Assembly (NCBI GenBank): GCA_963773845.1
Contig: CAVZCU010000016.1
Coordinates: forward strand, 123,149 to 187,148
Length of the DNA stretch: 64,000 bases
From: SIAJ01 sp963773845
Lineage (GTDB): Bacteria; Planctomycetota; Planctomycetia; Gemmatales; Gemmataceae
Direction: 5' to 3'
In this document: piece by piece, positions 10,917 to 21,100 of the stretch
Layout: each line of letters starts with the position of its first letter
Position numbering within the stretch: the first letter of the stretch is position 1
Program-made: the position numbers and the translations under genes
Notes under the pieces: generated by a model
What the model saw: only the letters and a program-made list of their open reading frames with translations
Databases searched by the model: none
Told to the model about the DNA's origin: nothing

Positions 10917-11876
10917 ATGAAGAGGATTTCGGCTCTATTCCTAGCCGCCGCCGGTGTGTTCGCCGGATGTGCGGTTGGAATGATCTTTGCTCGGGAAGAC
11001 CCCGATACATCGCGCTCAAACGAGATCTCGGCCAAGCAGTCGAAGCAAGGTGACGACTCGAACCGGGCGGCGGATCGAGAGGCAATTCGCAAGTCCGCCG
11101 ACGAATTCGCCAAAGCATTTGCCAAAGGCGATGCCAAGGCGGTCGCCGCCCAGTGGACGGTAATGGGTGAGGTTCACGAAGCGACCGGCGAAGTGATCGT
11201 CGGGCGGGCCGAGATCGAAAAAGCGTTCGCCGAGCAGTTCAAGGACGCTCCCAAAGGATCGATCGAGGTCGATATCCGATCGATCCGCTTCCCATCGCGT
11301 GATACAGCCGTCGAGGACGGGTTTCTGCGCTACACTCCTCGTGAAGCAGGACTGCCGTCGTCGACAGTTTACACGGCTTGGCACGTTCGCGAAGACGGCC
11401 ACTGGCGACTCGCCTATTCGCGAGAGTGGGGCGCTGGACAAGATCGTCTCGGCGACCTGGCATTTCTTGTCGGCACCTGGCAGGGCGGGCCTAAAGGCAA
11501 CGAGATGAAAGTGATTTTTGCGAAGGACGGCGACAGCCAGTTCATCTCCGGCAAGTTCAGCAAGAAAGTCGAAGGCAAGTTTGTTTCGGCCGGGTCGATC
11601 CGAATTGGCTTCGACCCGCAACGCGGACAGATCCGGTCCTGGCATTTCGACAACGACGGTGGGCACGGAGAAAGCCTTTGGCTTCGCGATGGCGACCACT
11701 GGGTTCTGGATGCCATCGGCCTGTTGTCAGACGGAACGGAAACCGCCGCGGTCAATCTGCTGGGCCGTCTCAACAACAACGAACTAACGTGGCGTTCGAT
11801 CGATCGCGTGGTCGGCGAAAATGCCCTGCCCGACACAATGCCGATCCGGCTGGCGCATGTGCGCGAAAAGAAATAA
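10917..11876 (+). CDS. exported SnoaL/DUF4440-like protein
   Basis: A signal segment (MKRISALFLAAAGVFAGC) ends in a possible lipobox, FAGC. Residues about 50-165 form a SnoaL-like cone domain (DREAIRKSADEFAKAFAKGD...VIVGRAEIEKAFAEQF...AWHVREDGHWRLAYSREW). The second half, from FLVGTWQGG on, is a beta-rich lipocalin-like region seen with this domain in planctomycetes (DGDHWVLDAIG, NNNELTWRSIDR). No catalytic residues can be assigned. It lies between two genes on the same strand, so an operon is possible. Confidence 0.8.
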   Translation: MKRISALFLAAAGVFAGCAVGMIFAREDPDTSRSNEISAKQSKQGDDSNRAADREAIRKSADEFAKAFAKGDAKAVAAQWTVMGEVHEATGEVIVGRAEIEKAFAEQFKDAPKGSIEVDIRSIRFPSRDTAVEDGFLRYTPREAGLPSSTVYTAWHVREDGHWRLAYSREWGAGQDRLGDLAFLVGTWQGGPKGNEMKVIFAKDGDSQFISGKFSKKVEGKFVSAGSIRIGFDPQRGQIRSWHFDNDGGHGESLWLRDGDHWVLDAIGLLSDGTETAAVNLLGRLNNNELTWRSIDRVVGENALPDTMPIRLAHVREKK

Positions 11877-11918
11877 ACGCCCTTTGAACAATTTCAATTG
11901 ACCACAAGGATCGACATC

Positions 11919-13255
11919 ATGCAACGTCTTCTACTCCTTGCGACGATCGGCGCCATGACGTTTTCCATTGGCGGGCCAAGAGCCGACGGCCGTGGCTTCG
12001 GCGGGTTCCGCGGTTTCTCCGGTTCCAGCAGTTTCGGCGGATTCTCACATTCGAGCAGCTTTAGCGGTGAGCGATCAGGTAGCTTCGGACGATCGGGTTT
12101 CGACAGCTTTGAGGGATCGCGGTCGTCGAGCTTTGGCGGTTCGCGATCATCGAGCTATGGCGGCTGGAATCGCGGTTCCAGCTATGAAGGCTCGCGCTCG
12201 GGCAATTATGCGGCCGGCGGCGGCCGGGCGGCCGGCGAGCGGTCCTACGATCGTTCCTACACCGGGTCGCGCGGCGGTTCTTACAACGCCTCCGGCGAGC
12301 GCGGTTTTGCGGCCGGCCCAAGGGGCGTCGCCGCGGGCGGCAGCCGCGATGTGAACGCGACTGGTCCCGGCGGTCGCTCGTATTCCAGTTCTGAACAACG
12401 CGGAGCGGCCGTTGGACCCTACGGTCGTTACGTGGGCGGCAGTCGCGGATCCGCGACAGCCAGCGGTCCCCACGGGACGGCATCGTCCAATTGGCAAAGC
12501 GCGTTCGCCGGCCACGGCCACATGCCGACGGATTTTGGATTGGCACATTACTCGACGGTCAACGCGGCCAGTTTCAAGCACGGCACTTATTACCGATCGG
12601 CGGCGGACATCAACGGCCAGGGGGTCTTTGTTCGCAATTCCTTCGGCTATTACAACGCATTCCGACCGGCCTGGTACTCGGCGCATCCGGGGTGCTGGTA
12701 TCCGCGCGTTGGGCGCCGGCATACGCATGGACGGCCGCGACCTGGCCAATCATTACTTCCTGGTGCAGCTTGCCAACCGCACCGGTCAATTACGACTATG
12801 GCAACACCGTGGTCATCAATGACAATTCGGTCAACGTGAATGGACAAGACGTCGGCACGCCGCAGCAATACGCCACCCAGGCCCAAACCATCGCGGACAA
12901 GGGGCAGAACTCGAATCCACCGGCCGAGACCGAATGGAAGCCGCTGGGGGTATTTGCTCTAGTCCAAGGCGATGCGACGTCGAGCAACAACGTGTTTCAG
13001 CTCGCTGTAAGTAAGAGTGGGATCGTTCGCGGCAACTACTACGACGGCATCATGGATACGACCACACCGGTCTATGGATCCGTCGATCCCAAGAACCAAC
13101 GGGCGGCATGGACGATTGGCAAGAAGAACGATCGAGTCTTCGAGGCCGGCATTTCCAATCTGACCAAAGAGAACGCCCCGGTCCTAGTCCATGTCGGCAA
13201 GGACAAGACGCAACAATGGACCCTGATTCGGCTGCAACAGAAACAGGGTCAATAG
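11919..13255 (+). CDS. secreted Ser/Gly/Arg-rich protein with conserved planctomycete C-terminal domain, frameshifted
   Basis: ATG 11919 is chosen over an upstream TTG because AAGGA lies 8 bases before it and a signal peptide follows directly. The first ~180 mature residues are low-complexity repeats (GFGGFRGFSGSSSFGGF; SRSSSFGGSRSSSYGG), probably disordered. Near 12706-12712 the frame changes, and the conserved C-terminus continues: WAPAYAWTAATWP, DNSVNVNGQDVGTPQQYA, EWKPLGVFALVQGD, NVFQLAVSKSGIVRGNYYD, TQQWTLIRLQ. This C-terminal block recurs in Gemmata-type genomes in proteins of unknown function. Removing one indel gives about 445 residues. It probably acts outside the cytoplasm. Confidence 0.8.
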
Positions 13256-13561
13256 GCGTTCATCGAATCTGTCGAAGTCGCCCATGTTCCATCCGTTGTC
13301 CCATGCATCGGGAGAAGGCTTGCTAAGAAAAGAAAGTCGACGCCACAACGATGCTGATTATCACACCGAGCGAAACGGATTCGCTCTGAGATTCTTCGCC
13401 GCAAGAATGTACTTCCTCGTCGGCTGAGCTGCATTTCACGGCTCAAACTTGGACGGTCTTGACTATCCCAATTGATTCCATGCATGCGGCGGCAGGCTCA
13501 AAAACAGAACGAGCCGGGGAATAACCCCGGCCCGTCGTGCAAGACGTTGGCTTGGTGAGAA
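13256..13561. other. intergenic region between convergent genes
   Basis: This 306-bp gap lies between two convergent genes. It contains the terminator at 13497-13531 and nothing else that I can support. Confidence 0.5.
13497..13531 (-). terminator. factor-independent terminator of the cysteine-rich protein gene
   Basis: The perfect 7-bp stem GCCGGGG (13513-13519) and CCCCGGC (13525-13531) has an AATAA loop. On the minus strand it is followed by a T-rich tract (GTTCTGTTTTTG). It lies about 30 bases past the stop at 13562. Confidence 0.75.
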
Positions 13562-14104
13562 TTAGCCACCAACTTTGGCCTTGCCGCCCGCCTTCGGCAT
13601 TTCCTTCTTCGGGGCCATCATCGGGCCCTGGACCGGCGGGGCGACGACGGCGTTGCCGCAGCCGGCGTTGCCGTAGCCATAGCCCTTGTCGCAGCAGCAG
13701 CATCCGCCGCAGCACCCGCCGCCACAACCGCCGCCGTAGCCGCCGCCATAACCCTTATCGCAGCAGCAGAAGCAGCTCTTGATCTTCCAGCAGCACTTCT
13801 TGAAGCAGCCGCAGCAATCACAGCAGCAGCTCTTCTGATAGCCGTAACCAGAATCGCAGCCCTGAGCATAGGCAACTGGGGCCGGGGCCACGGCGACTGG
13901 TGCTGCAGCGACCGGCGCTACGGCCTGGCCACAGCCATAATTCTTCTCACAGCAACAGCCACCGCAGCTCTTGCCATACCCGTAGCCGGAGCCACATCCG
14001 TTGTCGCAACAACAGGATTTGTAGCAACAATCTTTCCAGCAGCAGCAGCTATTCGGGGCTTCCGGGGCGCCCGCCATCGCCACAACCATCACCACGCTAT
14101 ACAT
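13562..14104 (-). CDS. extremely cysteine-rich exported protein
   Basis: About 35 of 180 residues are cysteine, arranged as CC, CCC and CCCC clusters between short Gly/Tyr/Lys spacers (KSCCCDCCGCFKKCC, GCGGGCCGGCCCCDKGYG). Two poorer segments separate the clusters: a central Ala/Pro/Val stretch and a C-terminal Pro/Met/Lys stretch. The start at 14104 has GGAG seven bases upstream, and the first ~14 residues are signal-like (MYSVVMVVAMAGAPEA). Planctomycete cell walls are known to be rich in cysteine and proline, so a disulfide-linked wall protein is a reasonable inference. A metal-binding role is the alternative. The frame is intact and has its own terminator. Confidence 0.8.
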   Translation of the reverse strand: MYSVVMVVAMAGAPEAPNSCCCWKDCCYKSCCCDNGCGSGYGYGKSCGGCCCEKNYGCGQAVAPVAAAPVAVAPAPVAYAQGCDSGYGYQKSCCCDCCGCFKKCCWKIKSCFCCCDKGYGGGYGGGCGGGCCGGCCCCDKGYGYGNAGCGNAVVAPPVQGPMMAPKKEMPKAGGKAKVGG

Positions 14105-14765
14105 GACAGACTCCTATCAGCAGGATGCCAGTCGCGCCGTCACTCCAGACGCCTTGCTCCACATGGAGCCGATTCCCCACCTCGGACGGAACGCGACGAC
14201 AACACCCAATGCTGATCAAGCCGATGGTTGTAAGGGTGGGAAATCTGAGTCGTTTGCGTCGTATGAAGAAGATGGTAAACCCCGGCAAAATGGGAGTCAA
14301 CTGATTCGTGCGCAAAGCCTCCCGGTTCCGACGTTGGCTCACCCTACGACCGTCTTCTATTTCCCAATTCTCAAAAATGGACTGCAGGAGATGGCTTTCA
14401 GAGAATCCGGTCGCCAACTTAAACGGGACTCTCGGGGTTGTAACCAATGGACACCTAATTGGATTGCAGGAGTTGCGAAGATTGGAACGTGTCGCCAATC
14501 GGCCGAAAACTGAACCCAAATACTGCCCCGGGACGTAAATCCGATACGGGAGTCCGATTTTGCTCTGGAGTTTTGAACACTATCGAAAACAACTCAAAGC
14601 GGTATTTTTTCGTTCTGCTCGGAACCGGCACCGCCATTGCTTTGTCAGGCCTCACACCTCGACTCGAATCATGGCGAATTGTCGACGCTTAGTTTTTTCA
14701 ACAACCTGGATGCAGTCTTCGACCGATCCCAAAAGGTTGACATCGATGCGCCCATGGAGCGGCCT
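14105..14765. other. intergenic region between divergent genes, no gene seen
   Basis: The 661 bp between divergently transcribed genes has slightly higher AT content than its surroundings. The small overlapping frames here are inconsistent and lack ribosome binding sites. The region probably holds promoters for both neighbours; I cannot place them. Confidence 0.4.
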
Positions 14766-16154
14766 ATGACGGTTCCTAATCACACGCCCGATGACCTTCG
14801 CGAACCCCCTCCGTCGACCGGGCGCGCCTCGACAATTGGATTGATCGGGGTTGGACTTGTATTCGCCGCGTTTGTAATGGGCCTGGTGACCGGCGCGCCA
14901 CTGCAAGGATTCGACAAGCATTGGGCTGATGGTCCGAGAGCACTGCTGTGCGTTTTCGGCCTGGTCGTTGCGGGCTGTGCGATCTCGATGCGCCCGAGTT
15001 GGTATCCGACCTGGTTGTGCGGAGCCGGGGCGGCATTGCTCGGCTATGGAATCGGCTCGCCTTGGTCGCCCTCGGGCACCGAGTGGTATTTGGCTCCGCC
15101 GCGCAACTGGTATGCAGGCATGCCCAATAGCTGGGATTCGGTGCAGCTCTTTTTTGGCGTGGCGGTCGTCGCTTGCCTAATCGGCGCTGTCTGGACGCTG
15201 TTGCCACGAAAAGCCGTTTACTCGCTGATCCTCTTGGGAGCGGCCTTCCACTTCGCCGGCATCCTGTCGGCCGTCACCTCGCCGCCGCCGACACCCTGGC
15301 TGACCGATCAGTATTGGAAGCGAGTCGCGCGGCCCTATCTCCAGTTCGCATACATGAATAATGCCTATCAGTTCTATTCACCCGATCCCGGGCCCGCGTG
15401 CCAACTGTGGATTTGCGTCGACTATCGGGCGTTGCAACCCGGCGAAGATCCGAATAGCCCGGTGGATGCCGCGGAGTTCAAGGAACTCCAAATTGGCGAG
15501 GATCCCGACACGGCTCGCGATTGCACATGGTTTTACATCCCCGAGCGCGAGGTCCATTACGTCGATCCCCTAGGGCTGAATTATTTTCGACGGCTCTCGA
15601 TAACCGAGAACGTCGCCACGCTTTTGCCGCCCGGTCGAGTGTCTTCCCAGACGGAGCAGGAGAAAGTGCTTCAACGCCGGGCCAATGTCACCCAGTACAT
15701 CCCGCGCATCAGTCCCGCCGATCTGTCCGAACGGCGTGTGCCCAACGAACTGATCACGAACCAGATACTGCCGTCCTACGTCCGACACATGGCCCACGTT
15801 TATGCCAAGCCTGGAAAGGTCGTGAAGACGATCCGCGTTTATCGCACGCAGCACTCCATCATCTCATTGGCCGATTTCCGGGGCTACGACACAATCAATC
15901 ACCGCGACGCCCCGCCCAAGTCGCCTTATAACGCCGGCCTGTATTTGCCTTTCTTCCAGGGAAAATTCACTCGCGACGGCCGGCTGATCGATCCGACCGA
16001 TCCGATGCTGTACTGGCTCGTTCCAATCCTTCAGGAGCGAAGCCGGGACGTGCCCCTCGATCGCGAGGAATACAAGAAGAACGGCGGATACGACTATTAC
16101 TTTACCGACTACGTCTCGCGGCACGCCGGATGCGCCCGCCCGATCAAGGAGTGA
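14766..16154 (+). CDS. multi-pass membrane protein paired with the HTTM protein
   Basis: ATG 14766 is preferred to ATG 14754 because GGAG lies six bases upstream of it. The N-terminal ~180 residues contain five or so hydrophobic helices (TIGLIGVGLVFAAFVMGLV; AVYSLILLGAAFHFAGIL). The rest is a ~270-residue soluble domain with QFYSPDPGPACQLW, TWFYIPEREVHYVDPLGLNY, and a terminus ending in SRHAGCARPIKE. It ends four bases before the HTTM gene, so the two are almost certainly cotranscribed. Such pairs are found in planctomycetes. The biochemical role is unknown; a modification or electron-transfer partner of the HTTM protein is only a guess. Confidence 0.75.
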   Translation: MTVPNHTPDDLREPPPSTGRASTIGLIGVGLVFAAFVMGLVTGAPLQGFDKHWADGPRALLCVFGLVVAGCAISMRPSWYPTWLCGAGAALLGYGIGSPWSPSGTEWYLAPPRNWYAGMPNSWDSVQLFFGVAVVACLIGAVWTLLPRKAVYSLILLGAAFHFAGILSAVTSPPPTPWLTDQYWKRVARPYLQFAYMNNAYQFYSPDPGPACQLWICVDYRALQPGEDPNSPVDAAEFKELQIGEDPDTARDCTWFYIPEREVHYVDPLGLNYFRRLSITENVATLLPPGRVSSQTEQEKVLQRRANVTQYIPRISPADLSERRVPNELITNQILPSYVRHMAHVYAKPGKVVKTIRVYRTQHSIISLADFRGYDTINHRDAPPKSPYNAGLYLPFFQGKFTRDGRLIDPTDPMLYWLVPILQERSRDVPLDREEYKKNGGYDYYFTDYVSRHAGCARPIKE

Positions 16155-16158
16155 GCCC

Positions 16159-18032
16159 GTGAACGATCCACAACGACCCGGTTTCCTCGGCGCCTTGGGC
16201 CGCTTCTTTTTCTCGCCAACGGACCCGAGCACGCTCGGCTTCATGCGTCTGATCACCGGACTGATCCTGCTGTACGTGCATGGCGTGGGGTATACGCTGG
16301 ACTTGCAGGAATTATTGGGACCGAATGCCTGGTGGGACCAGCGCCAGGCAACGCCCAACGTCGGGAAACGCCATACATCCCATCGCCCCTGGGATGGTCT
16401 GACTTCGAGTCGACTTTATACGTCGATGATGTTCCGCATCGACGTGGCGCTGAGGTCGAGTTTCTCCGCAGCTTGCCGAGCCAGCCGGCGGAGCGCGCTT
16501 TGAAACTGCGATATCTCCAGCGAATCGTTGCGCTTCCTCCCGTTGACTTCGGACAAGGAATCAACCTCTCCAACTCGGCGGCAAAGATCATCGACTCATC
16601 CCAGGATGCGAAAGTGCGGGCGGCGCTGGGGGCGGAAAAGGTGCCCGAATCGGGCACTCCGATGTTCATTCCGGACTTCATCCGCCAACTCACGCCCCAA
16701 GAACGGCTCGCCGTCTGGGATGAGTTGCTTGTCTTCAATGCCAGTCTTCCAGCCGACCCGGATAAGCAAGAGTACATCCTCACGTGGTTCAGTAACTATC
16801 CGGCCGAAAAGCGGATGAAGCTGTACCACTTTCTGGCTGGCGATTTGATCGTGAATGGCAAGGACATGAGCCTGCCCGCCGATTCCCGCGAACGGGAAGA
16901 ATTCCTCGACTATCTGGGACGCTGGGGCGGGGACACCCGGCAAGCCGTCACCAAAGGAACGGCGGTCTTTTCCCACTGGTATCACCTGACCGATCCGACG
17001 ACGATGTGGCTTACGCATGTGGCAGCGATCATCGTCTTCCTTTTCTTCACGATCGGGTTATTCACTCGCGTCACATCCGTGATGGCGTGGGCGTTATCGC
17101 TCACGTACATTCACCGCGGGCAGATCAGCCTGTTCGGTCAGGACACGATGCAGACGATTTTGATGACCTACTTGATGATCTCACCTTGTGGGGCGGCATT
17201 TTCAATCGATGCCTTGCGTGCCCGGTTTCGGGCAGCCAAGGTTACCCTCGGCTCGGGCGGGCGCTCGATTTCATGGGCAACGGCGACGCTCAACGGACCG
17301 CAGCCGTCCTGGCTAGCGAATTTCGCCATTCGACTTTTTCAGATCAACTTCTGCCTGATCTATATGTCGTCGGGCATTTCGAAGTTGAAAGGAAGCACGT
17401 GGTGGGAGCATTCCGCCCCGTGGCTCGTGCTGGTGAACCCGGAGTTCGGCCTGATTCGTTACCGGCTTTACGAATGGTTCATGCGCGAACTTGCGGAATC
17501 GCGCTTTCTGATCTCCTTGATCGCCGGCAGCATCAGCTTGTTCACACTCGTGATCGAGATTGGCTTGCCCATCCTGATCTGGACACGGCTGCGTCCGTTG
17601 ATGATTATTTGCAGCGCCATGTTGCACCTGGGCATTGCCATCATCATGGGCCTGGCGGTGTTCGGCCTGTACATGTTCGCTCTATTGCTGTGCTATTTCC
17701 CAGCCCAATTGATTCGCGAGCGGGTCGGCTGGTCGCCGGGCGCAGGCGGCCGCAAGATGACTCTGCGCTACGACAGTCGCGATGAATCGGCGGTCCGCAA
17801 GGCTTCAATCGTTCGCGCCCTCGACCTTGCGACGCAGGTGACCTTCGTGGATACGGCCGGCAAGGGCGCTATTGAGAAGACAATCCACCTCATCGATCCC
17901 GACGGTCGGCAAGTGGAAGGCCCCACGCTCTTCCAAACTGCAATGCGCGAACTGGTCCTCGTAAAGCCCATTCGCTTCATGGGCCATGTACCGGGCGTCT
18001 GGGAAGCAATCAACGGCTGGTTTGGCCGGTAA
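16159..18032 (+). CDS. HTTM-domain membrane protein, frameshifted near the N-terminus
   Basis: HTTM domains are the multi-helix membrane part of vitamin-K-dependent gamma-carboxylase relatives. The gene begins with FFSPTDPSTLGFMRLITGLILLYVH in one frame, and between about 16340 and 16370 the reading moves to another (TPYIPSPLGWSDFEST). The helical core follows: HWYHLTDPTTMWLTH, FFTIGLFTRVTSVMAW, YIHRGQISLFGQDTMQTIL, and FQINFCLIYMSSGISKLKGS with WWEHSAP. The catalytic lysine of true carboxylases cannot be assigned with confidence. The C-terminal ~100 residues are soluble. It starts four bases after the preceding gene, which indicates one operon. Confidence 0.8.
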
Positions 18033-18131
18033 ACAACGGAAGCGGGGCGGCGGAGGTTGCTCCAGCCCCTATAAGGGGAAATCAGCGGCTTCAAGACTAT
18101 TTGGAAAATCCAAAGACCTCGCTTTCCGTGC

Positions 18132-21100
18132 TCACTTGGTCAGAGGAGCCAACGGTCCGACAAAAGGGCCCCACCAAGTTTGTGGGGTAATCTGTAGTGT
18201 AATTGGTTCCGAATCGGATTCGCCGTTACTAAGAGGCAGCAAGTCGTCCCAATCGAGCCGCAATTCTCGAAGTTGCCGGTGAAGTGACCACAAGTCCCAG
18301 ACGTGGCGCCGGCTTCGTTCGGTATTCAATCCTACTAGGTAACGTCCGTTGGGGCTGAAGGCGATATCGATCAGATAATCGTCGCCGGGCGCGTCAAATC
18401 GGGCAATAGTTACGCCATCTGCGATCGAAGTGAGACGGATCTTTCCGTTTGGTTCCGCGACCGCGACATACCGGCTATCCGGACTAATTGCGAACATTCC
18501 GATAGGCCCCAACTTTTGGAAAAGCTTGCACTCCGGAATCGACCAGGCCAGCAGGTCGGTTTCGCCAAATCCAAAGGTTACGAGGTATTTGCCGTCCGCA
18601 GAAAAGCAACCGCGCCCCTGATTGCCAGTGCGGTGATTGAGCAAAACCCTTCGAGTCTTTGGTTCCCAAACCTGAAAACCTTGCGGACCCCACGGAAACG
18701 CCGCGATCAGTGAACCGTCAGGATTGAGAGCCACCTGTCGAATATCGGCGTGAACGTTATATGCCTTGACCTTATGCGTTGTTCGATCGAACACGACCGA
18801 ACCATGAGCATCACCCATCGCGATCACATTGCCATCCGCACTAACATCCATTACGGAAAACCCGGGCTCGCCGACTGCCTCAAGTGCACCGATCGAGTAA
18901 CGATTGCCCTGGGCGTGCACCGCCCACCGGACTATGCGAAATCGTCCGCCGAGATATTGCTGAACTGCATACAAGTTACCAGTCGCATCGAATCGGGCTC
19001 CGCGACACCCACCCGTTACCGGCAAAAGACCCAGTCGCTTTCCAGTGTTGAGGTCGTTGAACACGATGCCCATGGACGTTGGGGCAACGAGCAGTCGGCC
19101 CGCGGGATGAATGGCGAGACTTTCACTTTGAGCGAGACCGTCCTCGGGCAAGAACGAGAAAGCTCGATGCATGGCATCGAGCGTCGGCGACCACCGGGTC
19201 GCGAGCGACCGCGCATTGCGCGGGGGTTGTTGTATATCGAGTTCAGTGCTATGAAAGCGAAGCTCGGGCGTTCCGTGCTCGACACGAACGAGGATGTTCT
19301 GACCTGTCCACGGACAACAGAGCAGGAGGAATCGATTTGAAGGATCGAACGCCACGTTTACGGGACCGCCAACAAGGCCTGGAAGGGACTCTTGCAATTT
19401 CTTGCGCGGCCGAAAAAGGATTGTACCCTTGTCTCGGAAAGCAACGGCTAGCATTTCCCCGTCGCTGGACCAGGCAATCTCCATTTGTTGATTGGGGACG
19501 GCGAACGTCGCGGAATATGTGCCCTTATTTAGATCGAGGATGCGGACACAGTTGTCCCCGACCACGGCGATTTGACGATGAGGCCCCGGTACGATTCGAC
19601 GCTCGGAAAAGAAACCCTTGTCCGTGGTGGGGGGTAAGTGAATGGCTTTCGCTTTCCTCTTGCCGTCCAGCGGTTCGGCCACGACAAACCACGACCGAGT
19701 GAGAATGACGATCTCAGGCCGATCCGGCGAAAACCAGGCTTCCTCAACATTTTCGCGGCGGATGACTTCCCTTGTCGCTTCCACATCCACCTGCCAAACG
19801 TGCAGCCGATTGCGATCGACGTTCGAGACAAAACGATTGTCCGGGCTGATCTGGATTTGAGTCTCCAGTCCTTCCGTGCGTTCGATCGGTAATCGTCGAA
19901 CGGGTTGGCCGTCCGAAATACGGCGGACGAGTATGCCAGTGGGCTGATCCCATTGCAGAAATGAATCCCTCCGCCCCACGTATCGCACCGATTCGGGATC
20001 TCGCGGAATGAGCCACCCGGGCGCCGAGGTTGAAGTCCGGATATCCAGCAATGACAAAGCGGCGATCGCTTCCGAGCGCAATTGCGCGTATTCCGCGGCG
20101 GGAAACTGCAACTGGTCGGCGAGATCGCGAGCGGCGGCGATCCGGTCGAGAGCCCGAAACCGTCGTCCGATCTTCGACGACGATCGAATTGCGGCCGCCT
20201 CCTTGACCAAGGCGTCAAACAGTTCCTGTGTTCGGGCTACTTCGGCGGCCTCGATCCTCTTGCGGGCGTCGACTTCCCTGATGCGACCGGCAGTCTCGAC
20301 TTTGGCCCGCGCCTCGGCTTCGCTCCAAAGGGAAGCAAACAATATTGGCACCGAGATCACGAGTATCGCCAGCGCGACCGCCATCGAACCGATAACGGGG
20401 CGGCGACGGAACCAGCGATAGGCCTTCTCGAACGCGCTGACCGGGCGCGCCAGAATTGGCCTTCCTTGCAGAAACCGATCGAGGTCGGCCGCAATTGCCG
20501 CGGCGCCGACATAGCGCTTGGCGGGAGATTTTTCGAGACACCGCAGACAAATCGTTTCCAGGTCGCGAGGAACGCTGGGATTAAGCGACTGCGGTCGCGG
20601 CGGATCCGCCGCGACAACGTGCTGGAGGGTTTCCATGGGCGTGGCAGCCTGAAACGGCGGCCGACCGGTTAGCAAGGCAAACAACAAAGCGCCGAGCCCG
20701 TATACATCCGTCTGAGGGCCGATGCCGGACTCGCCACACTGAGCCTGCTCAGGCGACATGTACGCCGGAGTGCCCAGAATCTCGCCCGTCCCAGTCATTT
20801 CGTGAGCGTCAAAAGTGCGTTTCGCGAGTCCAAAGTCGGTAAGCTTCGAATTCCCCATACCATCGACCAGGACGTTGGCCGGTTTCAGATCGCGATGCAC
20901 GATGCCGCGCTCGTGAGCGTAAGCGATGGCTCCGCATAAATCGCGGACGAGTCGAGCGGCTTCGGTTGGCGGCAATGGGCCATCGTGAAGTCGGTCGGCC
21001 AGGCTGCGTCCCTCGACGAACGCCATCGTGAAATAGTGCAAGCCATCGCGCTCGCCGATCTCGAAAACTGGTACGATTCCGGGGTGATCGAGATGAGCGG

